Shown here in pieces: positions 12,545 to 21,485 of a stretch of DNA of 64,000 nt. The translations under genes and the position numbers were made by a program. The first letter of the stretch is position 1; each line of letters begins with the position of its first letter. The notes beneath the pieces are model-generated. The model saw nothing but the letters and a program-made list of their open reading frames with translations, had not been told where the DNA came from and ran no database searches. Origin of the DNA: Citrus sinensis (Eukaryota > Streptophyta > Magnoliopsida > Sapindales > Rutaceae); contig NC_068560.1 of the NCBI RefSeq assembly GCF_022201045.2, positions 36,729,001-36,793,000 of the forward strand. Reading direction: 5' to 3'.

Positions 12545-12797
12545 GGTGCATTTGAAATTGAGGATGGACAACTGTAATTTAAAAATTATAATATTAAAGT
12601 GTTTGGTAAACATTAGCTGTTGCAATTTAAAAATTATATTGATATAATTTTTCACTTGTATGATGAAAAATTTATTATGTCTTTAATAATTTCGAGATTT
12701 TGTCAAAATTATTATTTAAAATTTATATTTACTATATATTGTTAATTTTTATTTCATAGTTATAGTTTGTTTTCCTACCTCAATCCCACACAAGACC
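12545..12797. mobile_element. Tourist-like MITE
   Basis: Same family as the intact copy at 18729-19001. The left end GGTGCATTTGAAATTGAGG and the complement of the right end (GGTCTTGTGTGGGATTGAGG) are inverted repeats. The interior shares segments such as AAAGTGTTTGGTAAACA, TTTTTCACTTGTATGATGA and the ATTATTTAAAATTTA core. The flanks are TAA and TTA, a decayed form of the 3-bp target site typical of PIF/Harbinger elements. Confidence 0.65.
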
Positions 12798-12816
12798 TTA
12801 GAGTGAATTTATCAAA

Positions 12817-13255
12817 GACTTTTTGATTGGTAGATTGTCGAATAACTTAATATATGACAATCTAAGGCAATTTCAAACATGCACTTATTCACATCTTTTA
12901 GTATTGAAAGATGGGATCACAGTTTTGTAAAATACTTGTAATTATCGACTTGTATTCTTTCATTGTTGTCCAAATCATTTAACGAATTTTATTATAAAAA
13001 AACTTATAATGTCTATATTATTTAATAGATTATTTCAGAATCATTTTTAAAATAAATTGACTAAACATTTTTTGATTGCTAAATTGTCAATTTAAGGCAA
13101 TCTCAACCATGCACTATGTATTGAAAGGGGGGATCACAATTTTACGATATACTTATAATTATCGTTGTGTTCTTGTATCTTAGTCCAAATCATTTGACAA
13201 ACTTCATTATCAAGTGCTTATATAATGTCTATATTATTCAATACATTAGATAGCA
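12817..13255. repeat. Direct tandem duplication, ~245-bp unit
   Basis: Copy 1 (about 12817-13040) and copy 2 (about 13066-13255) share TTTTTGATTGSTARATTGTC, the CAATCTMARGCAATYTCAAMC-type segment, GGGATCACARTTTT, TCCAAATCATTTRACRAA and TAATGTCTATATTATTYAAT in the same order. Divergence is roughly 15-20 percent by eye. The block lies immediately upstream of the acyl-AMP-ligase-like gene's TATA box. Confidence 0.7.
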
Positions 13256-13274
13256 TCAATAATGAGTGCGTGGT

Positions 13275-13282
13275 TATATAAA
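13275..13282 (+). promoter_or_regulatory. Probable TATA box of acyl-AMP-ligase-like gene
   Basis: TATATAAA, 329 nt upstream of the proposed ATG, in a suitable position if the 5' UTR is about 300 nt. No closer TATA motif of equal quality was seen. Confidence 0.4.
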
Positions 13283-13610
13283 AGCATTTTGTATGAGCGC
13301 GACAATCCGAGGACGGCTTGGATCAGTCATCAGATATTACATGGAAGATAGAGACAAGAAGAACATAAACTCCTATAAACACCAATAATAATGCGACGTT
13401 CTCTTAATAAATTTATAGTTGGCCTGATGATCAAAGTGGGATATTCTTGTGGAATATCTGTTTATTCTTTCGAGTAGATATCATTGTCCGCATTAGGACA
13501 GCGACGTGAAAAATATATGCACATTTTTTCGCTATAAAGTCTGCCTAAGCTGATCGGGTGATTCACTTGACAAACGAATTGATATTGATTGATACACAAA
13601 AAGAAGCAAC

Positions 13611-15503
13611 ATGAACTACGAGAATTACGACCCTTCTTTCCCAGACCAACCCGTTGTTGATCTCTACCTCCCAGTTTGGGCCAATTTACCAGCCTTCAGG
13701 TCCAAGCCAGCTTTTATCTGGGTCGAAGATGACTCAACCGAAGGCTCAATACTGACCTATGCTCAACTAAATGACTCGGCGCAATCCGTTTCATCGCAAT
13801 TGCCAACTCAATTGCAAAGGGGTGACACCGTTGTCATTTTATGCCCACCGGGACTCGAGCTTGTTGAGATAATATTTGGGTGCCAAAGAGCGGGCCTTTC
13901 GATCATTCCCATGATTCCACCTGACCCATCTTTTGCTAAAGGAAACCATCACCATCTCGTTAGAGTTCTCTCACAGACAAAGGCCAAAGCTGCCATTGCT
14001 GACCAATATTACATTGCCCGTGTCAGAGAATATATCTCTTCTTCTCCTTCCAACAATAGAAACAGAAGTAGAAATGTTGCAGAAATGCTGCAGAACCTAA
14101 GGTGGATTTCTACACATGACATCAAAGGCAAAAGGGCTGATTTGAACAAGGATTCTTTCGTGTATAAAGGGTGCAAACAAGATGAACTGTATTTGATTCA
14201 GTACACTTCAGGTTCAACTGGGATTCCAAAGCCGGTGCTCGTGACTGCAGGCTCTGCTGCTCACAATGCCAGAGCAGCAAGAAAATGCTATGATCTTCAT
14301 CCGAATAGCGTCATAGTCTCATGGTTGCCTCAGTACCATGACTGTGGCCTCATGTTTCTGTTACTGACTATCGTGTCTGGTGCAACTTGTGTGCTAACAT
14401 CACCTACCGCATTTGTTAAGAGTCCAAGAATATGGCTTGAGATGATCACAAGTTATAAAGCTACTTGCACTCCTGTTCCGTCATTCACCTTACCACTTGT
14501 TGTGAAGCGGGGTGGGATTAACGACAGAGGCAGCTGGAGGCCAATTAGTCTAGGGAGCATGAGAAACCTTATAATCATCAACGAGCCAATTTACAAGAAG
14601 TCAGTCGAAGAGTTTGTCAATTTGTTGAAGCCTCTGGGGCTAAACCCGTCATCTATCTCCCCATCCTACGGCTTAGCAGAGAACTGCACCTTTGTTTCAA
14701 CAGCCTGGAGAAGCTACGACGACTCTCCTATTCACAACATTCCATCTCACAACAAGCTCTTACCAAGTGCGAGACTTGGTTCCCAACACGAAGGAGATGA
14801 TGAGGATATTGAGATCGTTGTAGTAAATGAAGATACCCACGAGCCTGTTGCTGATGGAATCGAGGGCGAAATTTGGGTGTCATCACCAAGCAATGCTTCC
14901 GGTTACCTGGGTCACCCTTTCTTAACCAGAGAGATATTCCAAGCAAGACTCGGCAACATCACCGGCCGATGTTACCTCCGTACAGGGGACAGAGGAATTG
15001 TGAAAGGTGAAGAAAGATTTCTCTTCGTGATTGGTCGATGTGCAGATGTTATCAAGCTTGAGAACAGTCATCATCAAGAGACACACGTACACCCTCATTA
15101 TATAGAAACCACTGCTTATAGTAGCTGTCCCGAGTATCTACGAGGAGGTTGCCTTGCTGCGTTCACGATTTCAAGAACGATCGTTCTTGTTGGTGAGATG
15201 CAGAGAGTAGAAAAAGATACGAGGGTTTTGACGATCATTTGTGAAAAGATCAAGAAAAGCGTCTTGAAAGAAGAAAATGTTGATGTTGGGCTGCTGATTC
15301 TTGTGAAAAGTGGAGATGTTCCGAAAACCACTTCAGGTAAAATACAAAGATGGGCAGCTAAGGATAAGCTGATCGGAGGCCAAATGAGTATAGTAATGGA
15401 GATGCGATTTGACTACAGTGAGAGCCTCTTGTTGTCACCTTGGCAAATAACTCCTTCAAGTAAATTCGCAGGAGGAGGAGGCCGTTTGCTCTCTGCATTG
15501 TAA
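13611..15503 (+). CDS. Fatty-acyl-AMP-ligase-like adenylate-forming enzyme
   Basis: Intronless gene for a 630-residue protein of the ANL (acyl/aryl adenylating) superfamily. Such enzymes activate a carboxylic acid with ATP. The overall pattern is closest to bacterial-type long-chain fatty-acyl-AMP ligases (FadD/FAAL) rather than plant acyl-CoA synthetases or 4CL. Core motifs in order are YTSGSTGIPKP at 198-208, SWLPQYHDCG at 237-246 (FAAL-type), SYGLAEN at 352-358, TGD at 458-460, GRCADVIKL and TTSGK with the catalytic-type Lys577. One oddity is that the usual PKG after the P-loop is PKP here, although Lys207 is kept. No transit peptide or carrier domain is evident. The start is the first ATG (MNYENYDPSF). 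Enzyme class is well supported; the acid, the acceptor and the FAAL-versus-CoA-ligase choice are inferred. Confidence 0.88.
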   Translation: MNYENYDPSFPDQPVVDLYLPVWANLPAFRSKPAFIWVEDDSTEGSILTYAQLNDSAQSVSSQLPTQLQRGDTVVILCPPGLELVEIIFGCQRAGLSIIPMIPPDPSFAKGNHHHLVRVLSQTKAKAAIADQYYIARVREYISSSPSNNRNRSRNVAEMLQNLRWISTHDIKGKRADLNKDSFVYKGCKQDELYLIQYTSGSTGIPKPVLVTAGSAAHNARAARKCYDLHPNSVIVSWLPQYHDCGLMFLLLTIVSGATCVLTSPTAFVKSPRIWLEMITSYKATCTPVPSFTLPLVVKRGGINDRGSWRPISLGSMRNLIIINEPIYKKSVEEFVNLLKPLGLNPSSISPSYGLAENCTFVSTAWRSYDDSPIHNIPSHNKLLPSARLGSQHEGDDEDIEIVVVNEDTHEPVADGIEGEIWVSSPSNASGYLGHPFLTREIFQARLGNITGRCYLRTGDRGIVKGEERFLFVIGRCADVIKLENSHHQETHVHPHYIETTAYSSCPEYLRGGCLAAFTISRTIVLVGEMQRVEKDTRVLTIICEKIKKSVLKEENVDVGLLILVKSGDVPKTTSGKIQRWAAKDKLIGGQMSIVMEMRFDYSESLLLSPWQITPSSKFAGGGGRLLSAL

Positions 15504-15580
15504 TAACAATAATAATATTAAGGTCTTTTTTTTGTCTTCAGGTGTCTGAGAATGAATGGTATTAATCGATTGCTGCTAAA
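15504..15580. other. 3' flank of acyl-AMP-ligase-like gene
   Basis: Short 3' untranslated or flanking sequence with AATAAT repeats just after the stop codon. It is followed at once by a small inverted-repeat element. Confidence 0.4.
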
Positions 15581-15727
15581 TATCAAGAGGAACGAGAGAA
15601 GGATGAGAGAAACTACAATCTAAGCTATTGTTTTGCCTCTTCTCTCTCTCTTCTGCCAGCTTTTTCTCTCTCTCTCTTCTCTCAACACATGTTTCATTCT
15701 CTCGTCTTTCTCTCGTTCTTCTTGATA
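15581..15727. mobile_element. Small foldback MITE related to the adjacent Pack-MULE
   Basis: The left arm begins TATCAAGAGGAACGAGAGAA. The right arm, read on the complement, begins TATCAAGAAGAACGAGAGAA. The arms pair over about 30 nt around a TC-rich centre. Further out the arms continue as TGCTAAA and TGTTAAG, and the right side continues to GGAAAAT. That matches the outer end of the right terminal repeat of the 16042-18487 element (GGAAAATGCTA). ATTAAT occurs on both outer flanks as a possible remnant target duplication. Confidence 0.55.
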
Positions 15728-16041
15728 CTTAACATTTTCCATTAATTTGGTTTGCTTGGCTACCACAAAACTCTAGAAAGACAAAACATTGTTTATTAAT
15801 ACAATATTTGTATTTAGTTAATTAAATTTGAATAACTTATCTAATAACAAACAATTATAACATTAGAGTGAGCTTTTAATCTGACCATATTAGATCAGGA
15901 CAAATTAAAAGATAAAAATATTTTAATATGTTATAATAGTACAAAATATATTATATTTATTTCTAACCTTAATATAATTAAAAACCTCTGATTAAAAAAT
16001 TATTGTACAAGATTATATTTTACTAGCATGAAATACACAAA
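15728..16041. other. AT-rich spacer with left 9-bp TSD
   Basis: No coding signal. Its last nine bases (16033-16041, ATACACAAA) are one copy of the target-site duplication of the adjoining Mutator-like element. Confidence 0.6.
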
Positions 16042-16490
16042 GAGTAGTGCTAGGGAGCGGGAGGAACGAGAGAATGATGAGAAAAACGGCAGCAGTTGCT
16101 GCCGTTTCGCCTCTCATTCCCCTAGCTCGTTAAAACAATAAAAAATAAAAAAATTGAATAAAGAAATGGCGCATGTAGAGTGAAATCCAAGCCTTATCTC
16201 CTCTTTTCAAAAAAAAAAAAAAAGCCTTATCTCCTCATGCAGGCTTTCCTCTTCCACTTTCCTCTCTCCTCACGCAAATCACCATTATTGTTCACGGCAA
16301 CAACCGCTCACAGCTTTATCTACTCCTAGCCAGCCTTTCCTCTTCCACTCTCATCTCTCCTCACGCAAATCACCATCTTCTCAACTTAGCAATTGCTCGC
16401 AACTTCTCTCACCAGCCAACCTTTCCTCTTCCACTCTTCTACCTCTTCACGCAAATCACCATCATCGTTCACGACAGCAATTGCTCACGA
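16042..16490. repeat. Left terminal inverted repeat of the Pack-MULE
   Basis: Pairs with 18095-18487. It contains a perfect 9-nt-arm hairpin near 16085-16104 and at least three tandem copies of an ~85-bp unit with CTCTTCCACT ... CACGCAAATCACCAT. There is also a local duplication of GCCTTATCTCCTC around an A-run. Confidence 0.7.
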
Positions 16491-16723
16491 TGACGCGCCA
16501 TCATCGTTCACGAAAAAACACTCTTCACGGCAAAGCACGTTTCCTCATCCACTCGTCTCTCCTCACAAAAAATTACCATCATCGTTCATGGAAAGCAGCA
16601 CTATTTCCCCCTCTCTCTCGGCTCTCTCGGCAACATTAAATAAGCAAAATGGTGCCTTTTTCAACTTGTTAGTGGAAGCTAAAGTTTTGTATTCAGAAAT
16701 TTATGATATTCTTTACTTTTCTG

Positions 16724-17802
16724 GATGTTAAAGGATCAGCTCCAATTATTGATAGATGGCTACAATTGGCTGTAGAAGATGGGGTTAGAGAGTTAGATTT
16801 TGAGAACATAACAGATGAAAACAGAGTGTACACGTTGCCTCAGGCAATCTTTTCTGCTATTTTTGTGACAAATTTAAGGCTAGTTTGGTGTCGATTGGAG
16901 TAGCCGTTTGATTCTATAATGTTGCATTCCTTAAAAAAGCTAACTCTAGAGTGAGTCTGTTTAAATGAACAGATGGTTCAAAAGCTTGCTACTGAGTTTC
17001 TGTACATTTGAGGTGGCTAGGTCTCCTTATCTGAAAAAGTTAGATTTAATTTTTTGTATATTTTGCTGACTATGAGTTTAATCACCTTATCTCAAAATTT
17101 CTTTTACTTGAGGATCTGTTTGTGACGCGCTGTTGTTTGCCCGGAAAGATAAAGATCTCGAGTAATCAACTTAAGAACTTACTGTTTCGTAGCTGCAAAT
17201 ATTTAAAGGCAATTGATGTTGATATTCATAATTTATGTTTGTTTACTTATGAGTTTAATCCAATTCCCATTATATCAATAAATGTTCCTTGTCCATGGAA
17301 AGGCAGCTTTGAGTGTAAAGGTGTTCTCAACACTCATTGGTACCTCAAACTAAAGAAATTTCTTAGAGTATCCAAGCAAATTGAAAGTTTAAAGCTATCT
17401 TTGTATTCGAGTAAGGTATGCTACAAAATTCATATCATAGATTTTTAACATTTCATTTTATGTTGTCACTATTGTTTATTGTTATTAATTTTCTTTTTCT
17501 CTTCCCGTCTTTGTTCATTGCCATTTATCAAGGTCTTATATAATTTATATGAACTCAGTGAATTTTCCCCTTCAGTTCTTTTACAAGTTGAGAATCTGGA
17601 GTTGCATACAAATTTGCCATTATCGGATTATGAAACTTTATTGGATTGTGTTTTCTGGGTTTGTCATCCTAGGACTTTGCAAGTGAATGTGATGTTTGAG
17701 GAAGATCACAAATTCATTGCGGTATATTCAGATTACCGATCAGTAATAAAGCAGATAAATTTTTTCCGTTGGAGAAGTAACACACATAAGCTTAATGATT
17801 AA
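16724..17802 (+). pseudogene. Captured F-box/LRR/FBD-type gene fragment
   Basis: Resembles the leucine-rich middle of plant F-box/FBD/LRR proteins. The segments are APIIDRWLQLAVEDGVRELD (from about 16737), a continuation broken by an in-frame TAG at 16901-16903 and further stops, ISSNQLKNLLFRSCKYLKAI (about 17158 onward), and after an intron LLQVENLELHTNLPLSDYET with the FBD-like text DCVFWVCHPRTLQVN. The intron keeps GT at about 17415 and AG at about 17532. No F-box N-terminus is present and the stops make it non-functional. It lies wholly inside the inverted repeats of the surrounding mobile element, which explains its lack of ends. Confidence 0.75.
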
Positions 17803-18094
17803 CAATATAATTGTGTTACTAAGGCTAGGAGAAGAAAATTCACTTTAAAATTTGAGCTAATCTTCTTATTTTTCTTTCACTAAGCATGCGATCTAAACCA
17901 AAATTCACAGCAATTCTACCCAACTTTTCCAATTCTGCACAAAAACTACCCAACGAGACCTAAAAAAAAAAACCCCCAAATCCAACACACCCACCAAAAC
18001 CAGATCTTTCACAGAAATGTCAAAAAAAAATTCGGACATCAATCAATTATTTTTCAATTAGTTTCGAACCTACAAAAGAAATGTCAAAAAAAAA

Positions 18095-18487
18095 TTAAAT
18101 TCCAGAAGTGATTTGCGTGAGGAGTGTTTTGCCATGAACAATGATGGTGATTTGCGTGAGAAGAAAGGAGAGTGGAAGGCAGGCTGGAGATAAGCCGTGA
18201 GCAGTTGCTAAGTTAAGAAGATGAGGAAAAGTTGGTTGGAGATAAAGCCGTGAGCGGTTGCTGCAGTGAATGATAATGGTGATTTGCGTGAGGAGAGAGG
18301 AAAGTGGAAGAGGTAAGCCTGTGTGAGGAGACAATGTTTGGATTTCAATCTGCACGCGCCATTTCTTTATTCAATTTTGTTATTATTTTATTGTTTTAAT
18401 GGGCCAGAGGAATGAGAAGCAAAACGGCAGCAACTGTTGCCGTTTCTCTCGTGATTCTCTTGTTCCTCTCGCTCCCTAGCATTTTCC
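18095..18487. repeat. Right terminal inverted repeat of the Pack-MULE
   Basis: Complement of the left arm, with the same CACGCAAATCACCAT-containing subrepeats. A minus-strand open frame across it is a product of the repeats and is not a gene. Confidence 0.7.
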
Positions 18488-18614
18488 ATACACAAATATA
18501 TGCGGAGGAAAGATTTGGCAACCAACTTCCAAACTTAAGTGTTGCAGCCTATGCTAGTTTCCTTGGGCCAGTTATGGGCCCTCAAATTTTGCAATGTGAA
18601 AGATCTTTATGAAA

Positions 18615-19513
18615 GAGTGACGATATTGGCACCCCTCTATTTTTCTTATAAAACCCCACTCGCTCTGCATTCACAATTTTATTCTTTACACTTTAAATCG
18701 TATTATATATAAAATCTTACCTTATTAAGGGTGCGTTTGAGATTAAGGTTGAGTAGTTGTACCTTAAAAGTTACAGCATTAAAGTGTTTGATAAACACTA
18801 GCTGCTGTATCTTATAAACTATATTAATATGATTTTTCACTTATATAATGAAAATTTTATTGTATCTTTAATAATTTTATCAAAATTATTATTTAAAATT
18901 TACATTTACTATATATATCTAATTTTTATTTCATAATTACAATTTTTTTTCCACAACAGCTGTACCTTAAAAGCTGCAGCACCTCAATCCCAAACACACC
19001 CTAAATCCATGTATGATTTTTTACTCTAACTCTTTTTCTACTAAAAACTCAAAAAAACTGACATTTAAAAAAAATCAATTGTAAAAGAGTAAGAATTTGA
19101 TTTCAAGAAATTTTTTTTTTTGGTTTTAACTTAACAATTTATTTTTATAGAAAAGATAATTTTGTAATTTTTTTCATAAATTACTAACTTTATTAGAATG
19201 TTAGAGAACAAACAAACCTTGTATGTATTTATACATATTTATTGAGGAGAAAAGACAAATAAGGACTATTTTAAAAAGGCACTTATTACCTTACATAATA
19301 ATGTAAGGTACACAACTATCCTACAACTGTTCAATAAAAATTCAACAGCTGTAAAAATATAAAGTAACATAAATTTTTTTTTTTTTCACAATCGTTGAAT
19401 TTTCATTGAACGGTTGCAAAACAATTATGTATTATGTAAGGTAACAAGTTACTTTTAAGAATAACTCAAAAGGGTTTAAAAATGATAATGGAGGGGTGCT
19501 GCTAGAATCACCC
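18615..19513. mobile_element. MULE-type MITE (TATTRGCACCCC family) with nested Tourist
   Basis: The left end is GAGTGACGATATTGGCACCC. On the complement the right end is GGGTGATTCTAGCAGCACCC. The flanking duplication is 9 bp with one mismatch (TTTATGAAA at 18606-18614 and TTCATGAAA at 19514-19522). A second MITE at 18729-19001 is inserted within it. Without that, the element is about 623 bp, close to the 632-bp relative at 40120-40751. Confidence 0.75.
18729..19001. mobile_element. Tourist-like MITE (PIF/Harbinger), nested
   Basis: 273 bp, flanked by the 3-bp direct repeat TAA (18726-18728 and 19002-19004). The ends are inverted: GGGTGCGTTTGAGATTAAGG on the left and GGGTGTGTTTGGGATTGAGG on the complement of the right. 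The 3-bp target site and GGGTGYGTTTG terminus fit Tourist-like elements. A relative is at 12545-12797 and an interrupted one at about 31722-33275. Confidence 0.78.
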
Positions 19514-19627
19514 TTCATGAAAATAATAAACTTAGCCTTTGAAACATTTAACTCTCAAAATATGTATGTCGTGACTCATAAGCCACTGAGCGAAAACAAA
19601 AATGTCAATAGAACCATCATGTCCAGT

Positions 19628-20147
19628 TAGGAGTGACAAAAAAATTCAGGCCGGCCCAAACCCAGTCAAGCCCAACCCAAGCTCGCGGGCCTAAAGCCCG
19701 GCCCGCAAGGGATGGGCCTAGATTTGGCCCCAAAAATTGTAAAGCTCATATATGTTGGGCCTGGATAAGGGCTTAACAAAAAAAGCTTGGATTTGGCTCG
19801 GCTTTTTTAAATTTTTGAATAAAAAATTAATTTAATTTAAATAAAAAAGAAAAAAACTCAAAATATTAAATTAGTTTAATTTTTTATATTAGTATTTGTT
19901 ATTTTATTAGGTTGTATTACTAATATTTTATGTATTGGACTATTATTTTATCATATATTAGATGATTATCTTTAATTTAAATATTTTTTTTTAATTTAAA
20001 AAATATTTTATAATTAATTTAAAAAATTCAGGCCCGGCCCGTCTAAAATTGAACGGACTTTTAAAAAATCTTGACTTTATTTGAATGATGTGGGCTTTAA
20101 TCGAGCTTTCGAAAAGCCTGATCCAAGCCTGCAAATTGCCATCCCTA
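19628..20147. mobile_element. hAT-type MITE
   Basis: 520 bp. The left end is TAGGAGTGACAA and the right end on the complement is TAGGGATGGCAA, matching the TAGGGNTGNCAA termini of plant hAT elements. The flanks are TGTCCAGT (19620-19627) and CGTCCAGT (20148-20155), an 8-bp duplication with one mismatch. The interior has GGCCGGCCC / GGGCCGG-type GC-rich subterminal text around an AT-rich core. Confidence 0.75.
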
Positions 20148-20899
20148 CGTCCAGTGATATCACACGAAAGGTCCTTAAAGAGTTGAAAACATTAGAAAAG
20201 ACGTACGGTGGGTCCAAAATTGAGCGGACTTTTGAAGGGTTTAGACTTTATTTAAATGATGTGGGCTTGGACTGAGCTTTCGAAAAGCCCGACCTGCAAA
20301 TTGTCATCCCTCCGTCCAGTGATATCACACGAAAGGTCCTTAAAGAGTTGGAAAAATTAGAAAGAGTGGAGCTATTGGCACCCCTACATTATTCTTACAA
20401 AACCCACATTGAATAAAATTATAATTAAGGATAATTAAAAATTAAAATTTTCTTAATTCATAATAATTCTTTTAAAAAAAAAAATCTAAATGTTACTTCC
20501 TATTTAACTAAATAAATTATATAAATTTAGAATAATCTATTGTTCTCTTTTGATTTTTTGTTGATTAAATATTGTTGTACTTAAAATTACTTTGAAATTA
20601 TAATTTGAAATATGTGTTTTTCAGCCAATGATTAACATTAAAAAATTTATCACCCATATAAATTTTTAATTTATGTGTAGATTAATAATAAAATTAAAAT
20701 AATTAAAAAATAGCACAATAATAATTTGAATTTTAATAATAAAATAAATCAAATAAAAATTGAGAACTTAAGAAAAGTGTATCTAAAAAAAAGGGCATTT
20801 TCGAAAATAAAATAAATATAACTAGAAATGGGGTTTTATGAGGAGATGAGAGGGGTGCTAATAGTCTAACTCAATTAGAAAAGACGTGCGGTGGGTCCA
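20047..20899. repeat. Tandem duplication of hAT end plus flank, split by a MITE
   Basis: The ~170-bp unit at 20047-20216 (from AAATTGAACGGACTTTT through the hAT right end to ACGTACGGTGGGTCC) is repeated directly at 20217-20363. It resumes at 20873-20899 (ACGTGCGGTGGGTCC) after the 509-bp MITE at 20364-20872. The order of events is therefore hAT insertion, then tandem duplication, then MITE insertion into copy 2. Confidence 0.8.
20364..20872. mobile_element. MULE-type MITE (TATTRGCACCCC family)
   Basis: 509 bp with a perfect 9-bp duplication AATTAGAAA at 20355-20363 and 20873-20881. The ends are GAGTGGAGCTATTGGCACCC and, on the complement, GAGTTAGACTATTAGCACCC, each followed by text leading to AAAACCC. 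The interior is AT-rich and noncoding. Confidence 0.85.
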
Positions 20900-21375
20900 A
20901 CTTGTGCAGAGACTGAAGCAAATTCGAAATGACCGGGCCCAACACTACAGAGATGGGCCTCAACATTTGGTTGCATTTTTTTTTTTTATATTTGACCCCT
21001 CAAATTTCCTCTCTAAATTCTATTTTTTTCAATTAATCTCATTCATTTTTAGGATTATCCTTGTTAAAAAATGAAAATATAATTGAAAATGATCAATAAA
21101 TTCTGCAGCAACTGCTAATCAAAATCTCCTCATTTACTTGGTTACAAAGATGTAAATCAGCACCAAAAGTTTAAAATATCATAGCTTAATATACAAGACA
21201 ATATAGTGTTTTTTTTTTTTTTGTGGATAGTACAAGACAGTATGGTTAAAATGAAAGAAATAAGAAAGACAAAGAAAAGGGGAATTGATTTTGGATTGAT
21301 TTGAGAACTTACTTTTGTTAATTAAGTAACTAATCAATTAAGTTGAAATCAAGGTAGTTTTCACGGAAACAACCA

Positions 21376-21485
21376 CTAGTTTTTGATTATGGGATAGACA
21401 ACAGCAGGCTTCAACGACTTCAAATCATCTCGAAAATCACAAGGCTTGACTTCTAAGACATAATTCTTATTGGCTTTACGTTTAC
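21376..21485 (-). pseudogene. Possible coding remnant (unidentified)
   Basis: On the minus strand, after a TCTGCAG acceptor-like motif, the frame KRKANKNYVLEVKPCDFRDD continues for 15 more residues (ending AVVYPIIKN) to a TAG at 21376-21378. It has protein-like composition and lies in otherwise noncoding DNA. I do not recognise the family and found no upstream exon. It may be a terminal exon relic or chance. Confidence 0.2.

Larger units (their letters stand above)
16042..18487. mobile_element. Pack-MULE: Mutator-like element carrying an F-box/LRR fragment
   Basis: This 2446-bp element is flanked by a perfect 9-bp direct repeat, ATACACAAA, at 16033-16041 and 18488-18496, the length typical of Mutator insertions. 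The ends are inverted: GCTAGGGAGCGGGAGGAACG on the left and, on the complement, GCTAGGGAGCGAGAGGAACA on the right. Similarity continues through a hairpin (ACGGCAGCA / TGCTGCCGT) and the ATTGAATAAAGAAATGGCGC segment. It then runs into C/T-rich subterminal repeats, giving arms of about 400 bp. No transposase is present. The interior holds an F-box/LRR/FBD-type gene fragment that keeps an intron, so the capture was of genomic DNA. Boundary and TSD evidence is read directly from the sequence; the MULE assignment is inferred from TSD length and long arms. Confidence 0.82.

Noticed and set aside
18095..18355. Minus-strand 86-codon open frame with internal repeats (LLTQITIII-like)
   Set aside because: It lies within the right inverted repeat of the Pack-MULE. 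Its repeats mirror the CACGCAAATCACCAT subrepeats of the left arm, and it has no protein homology that I recognise.
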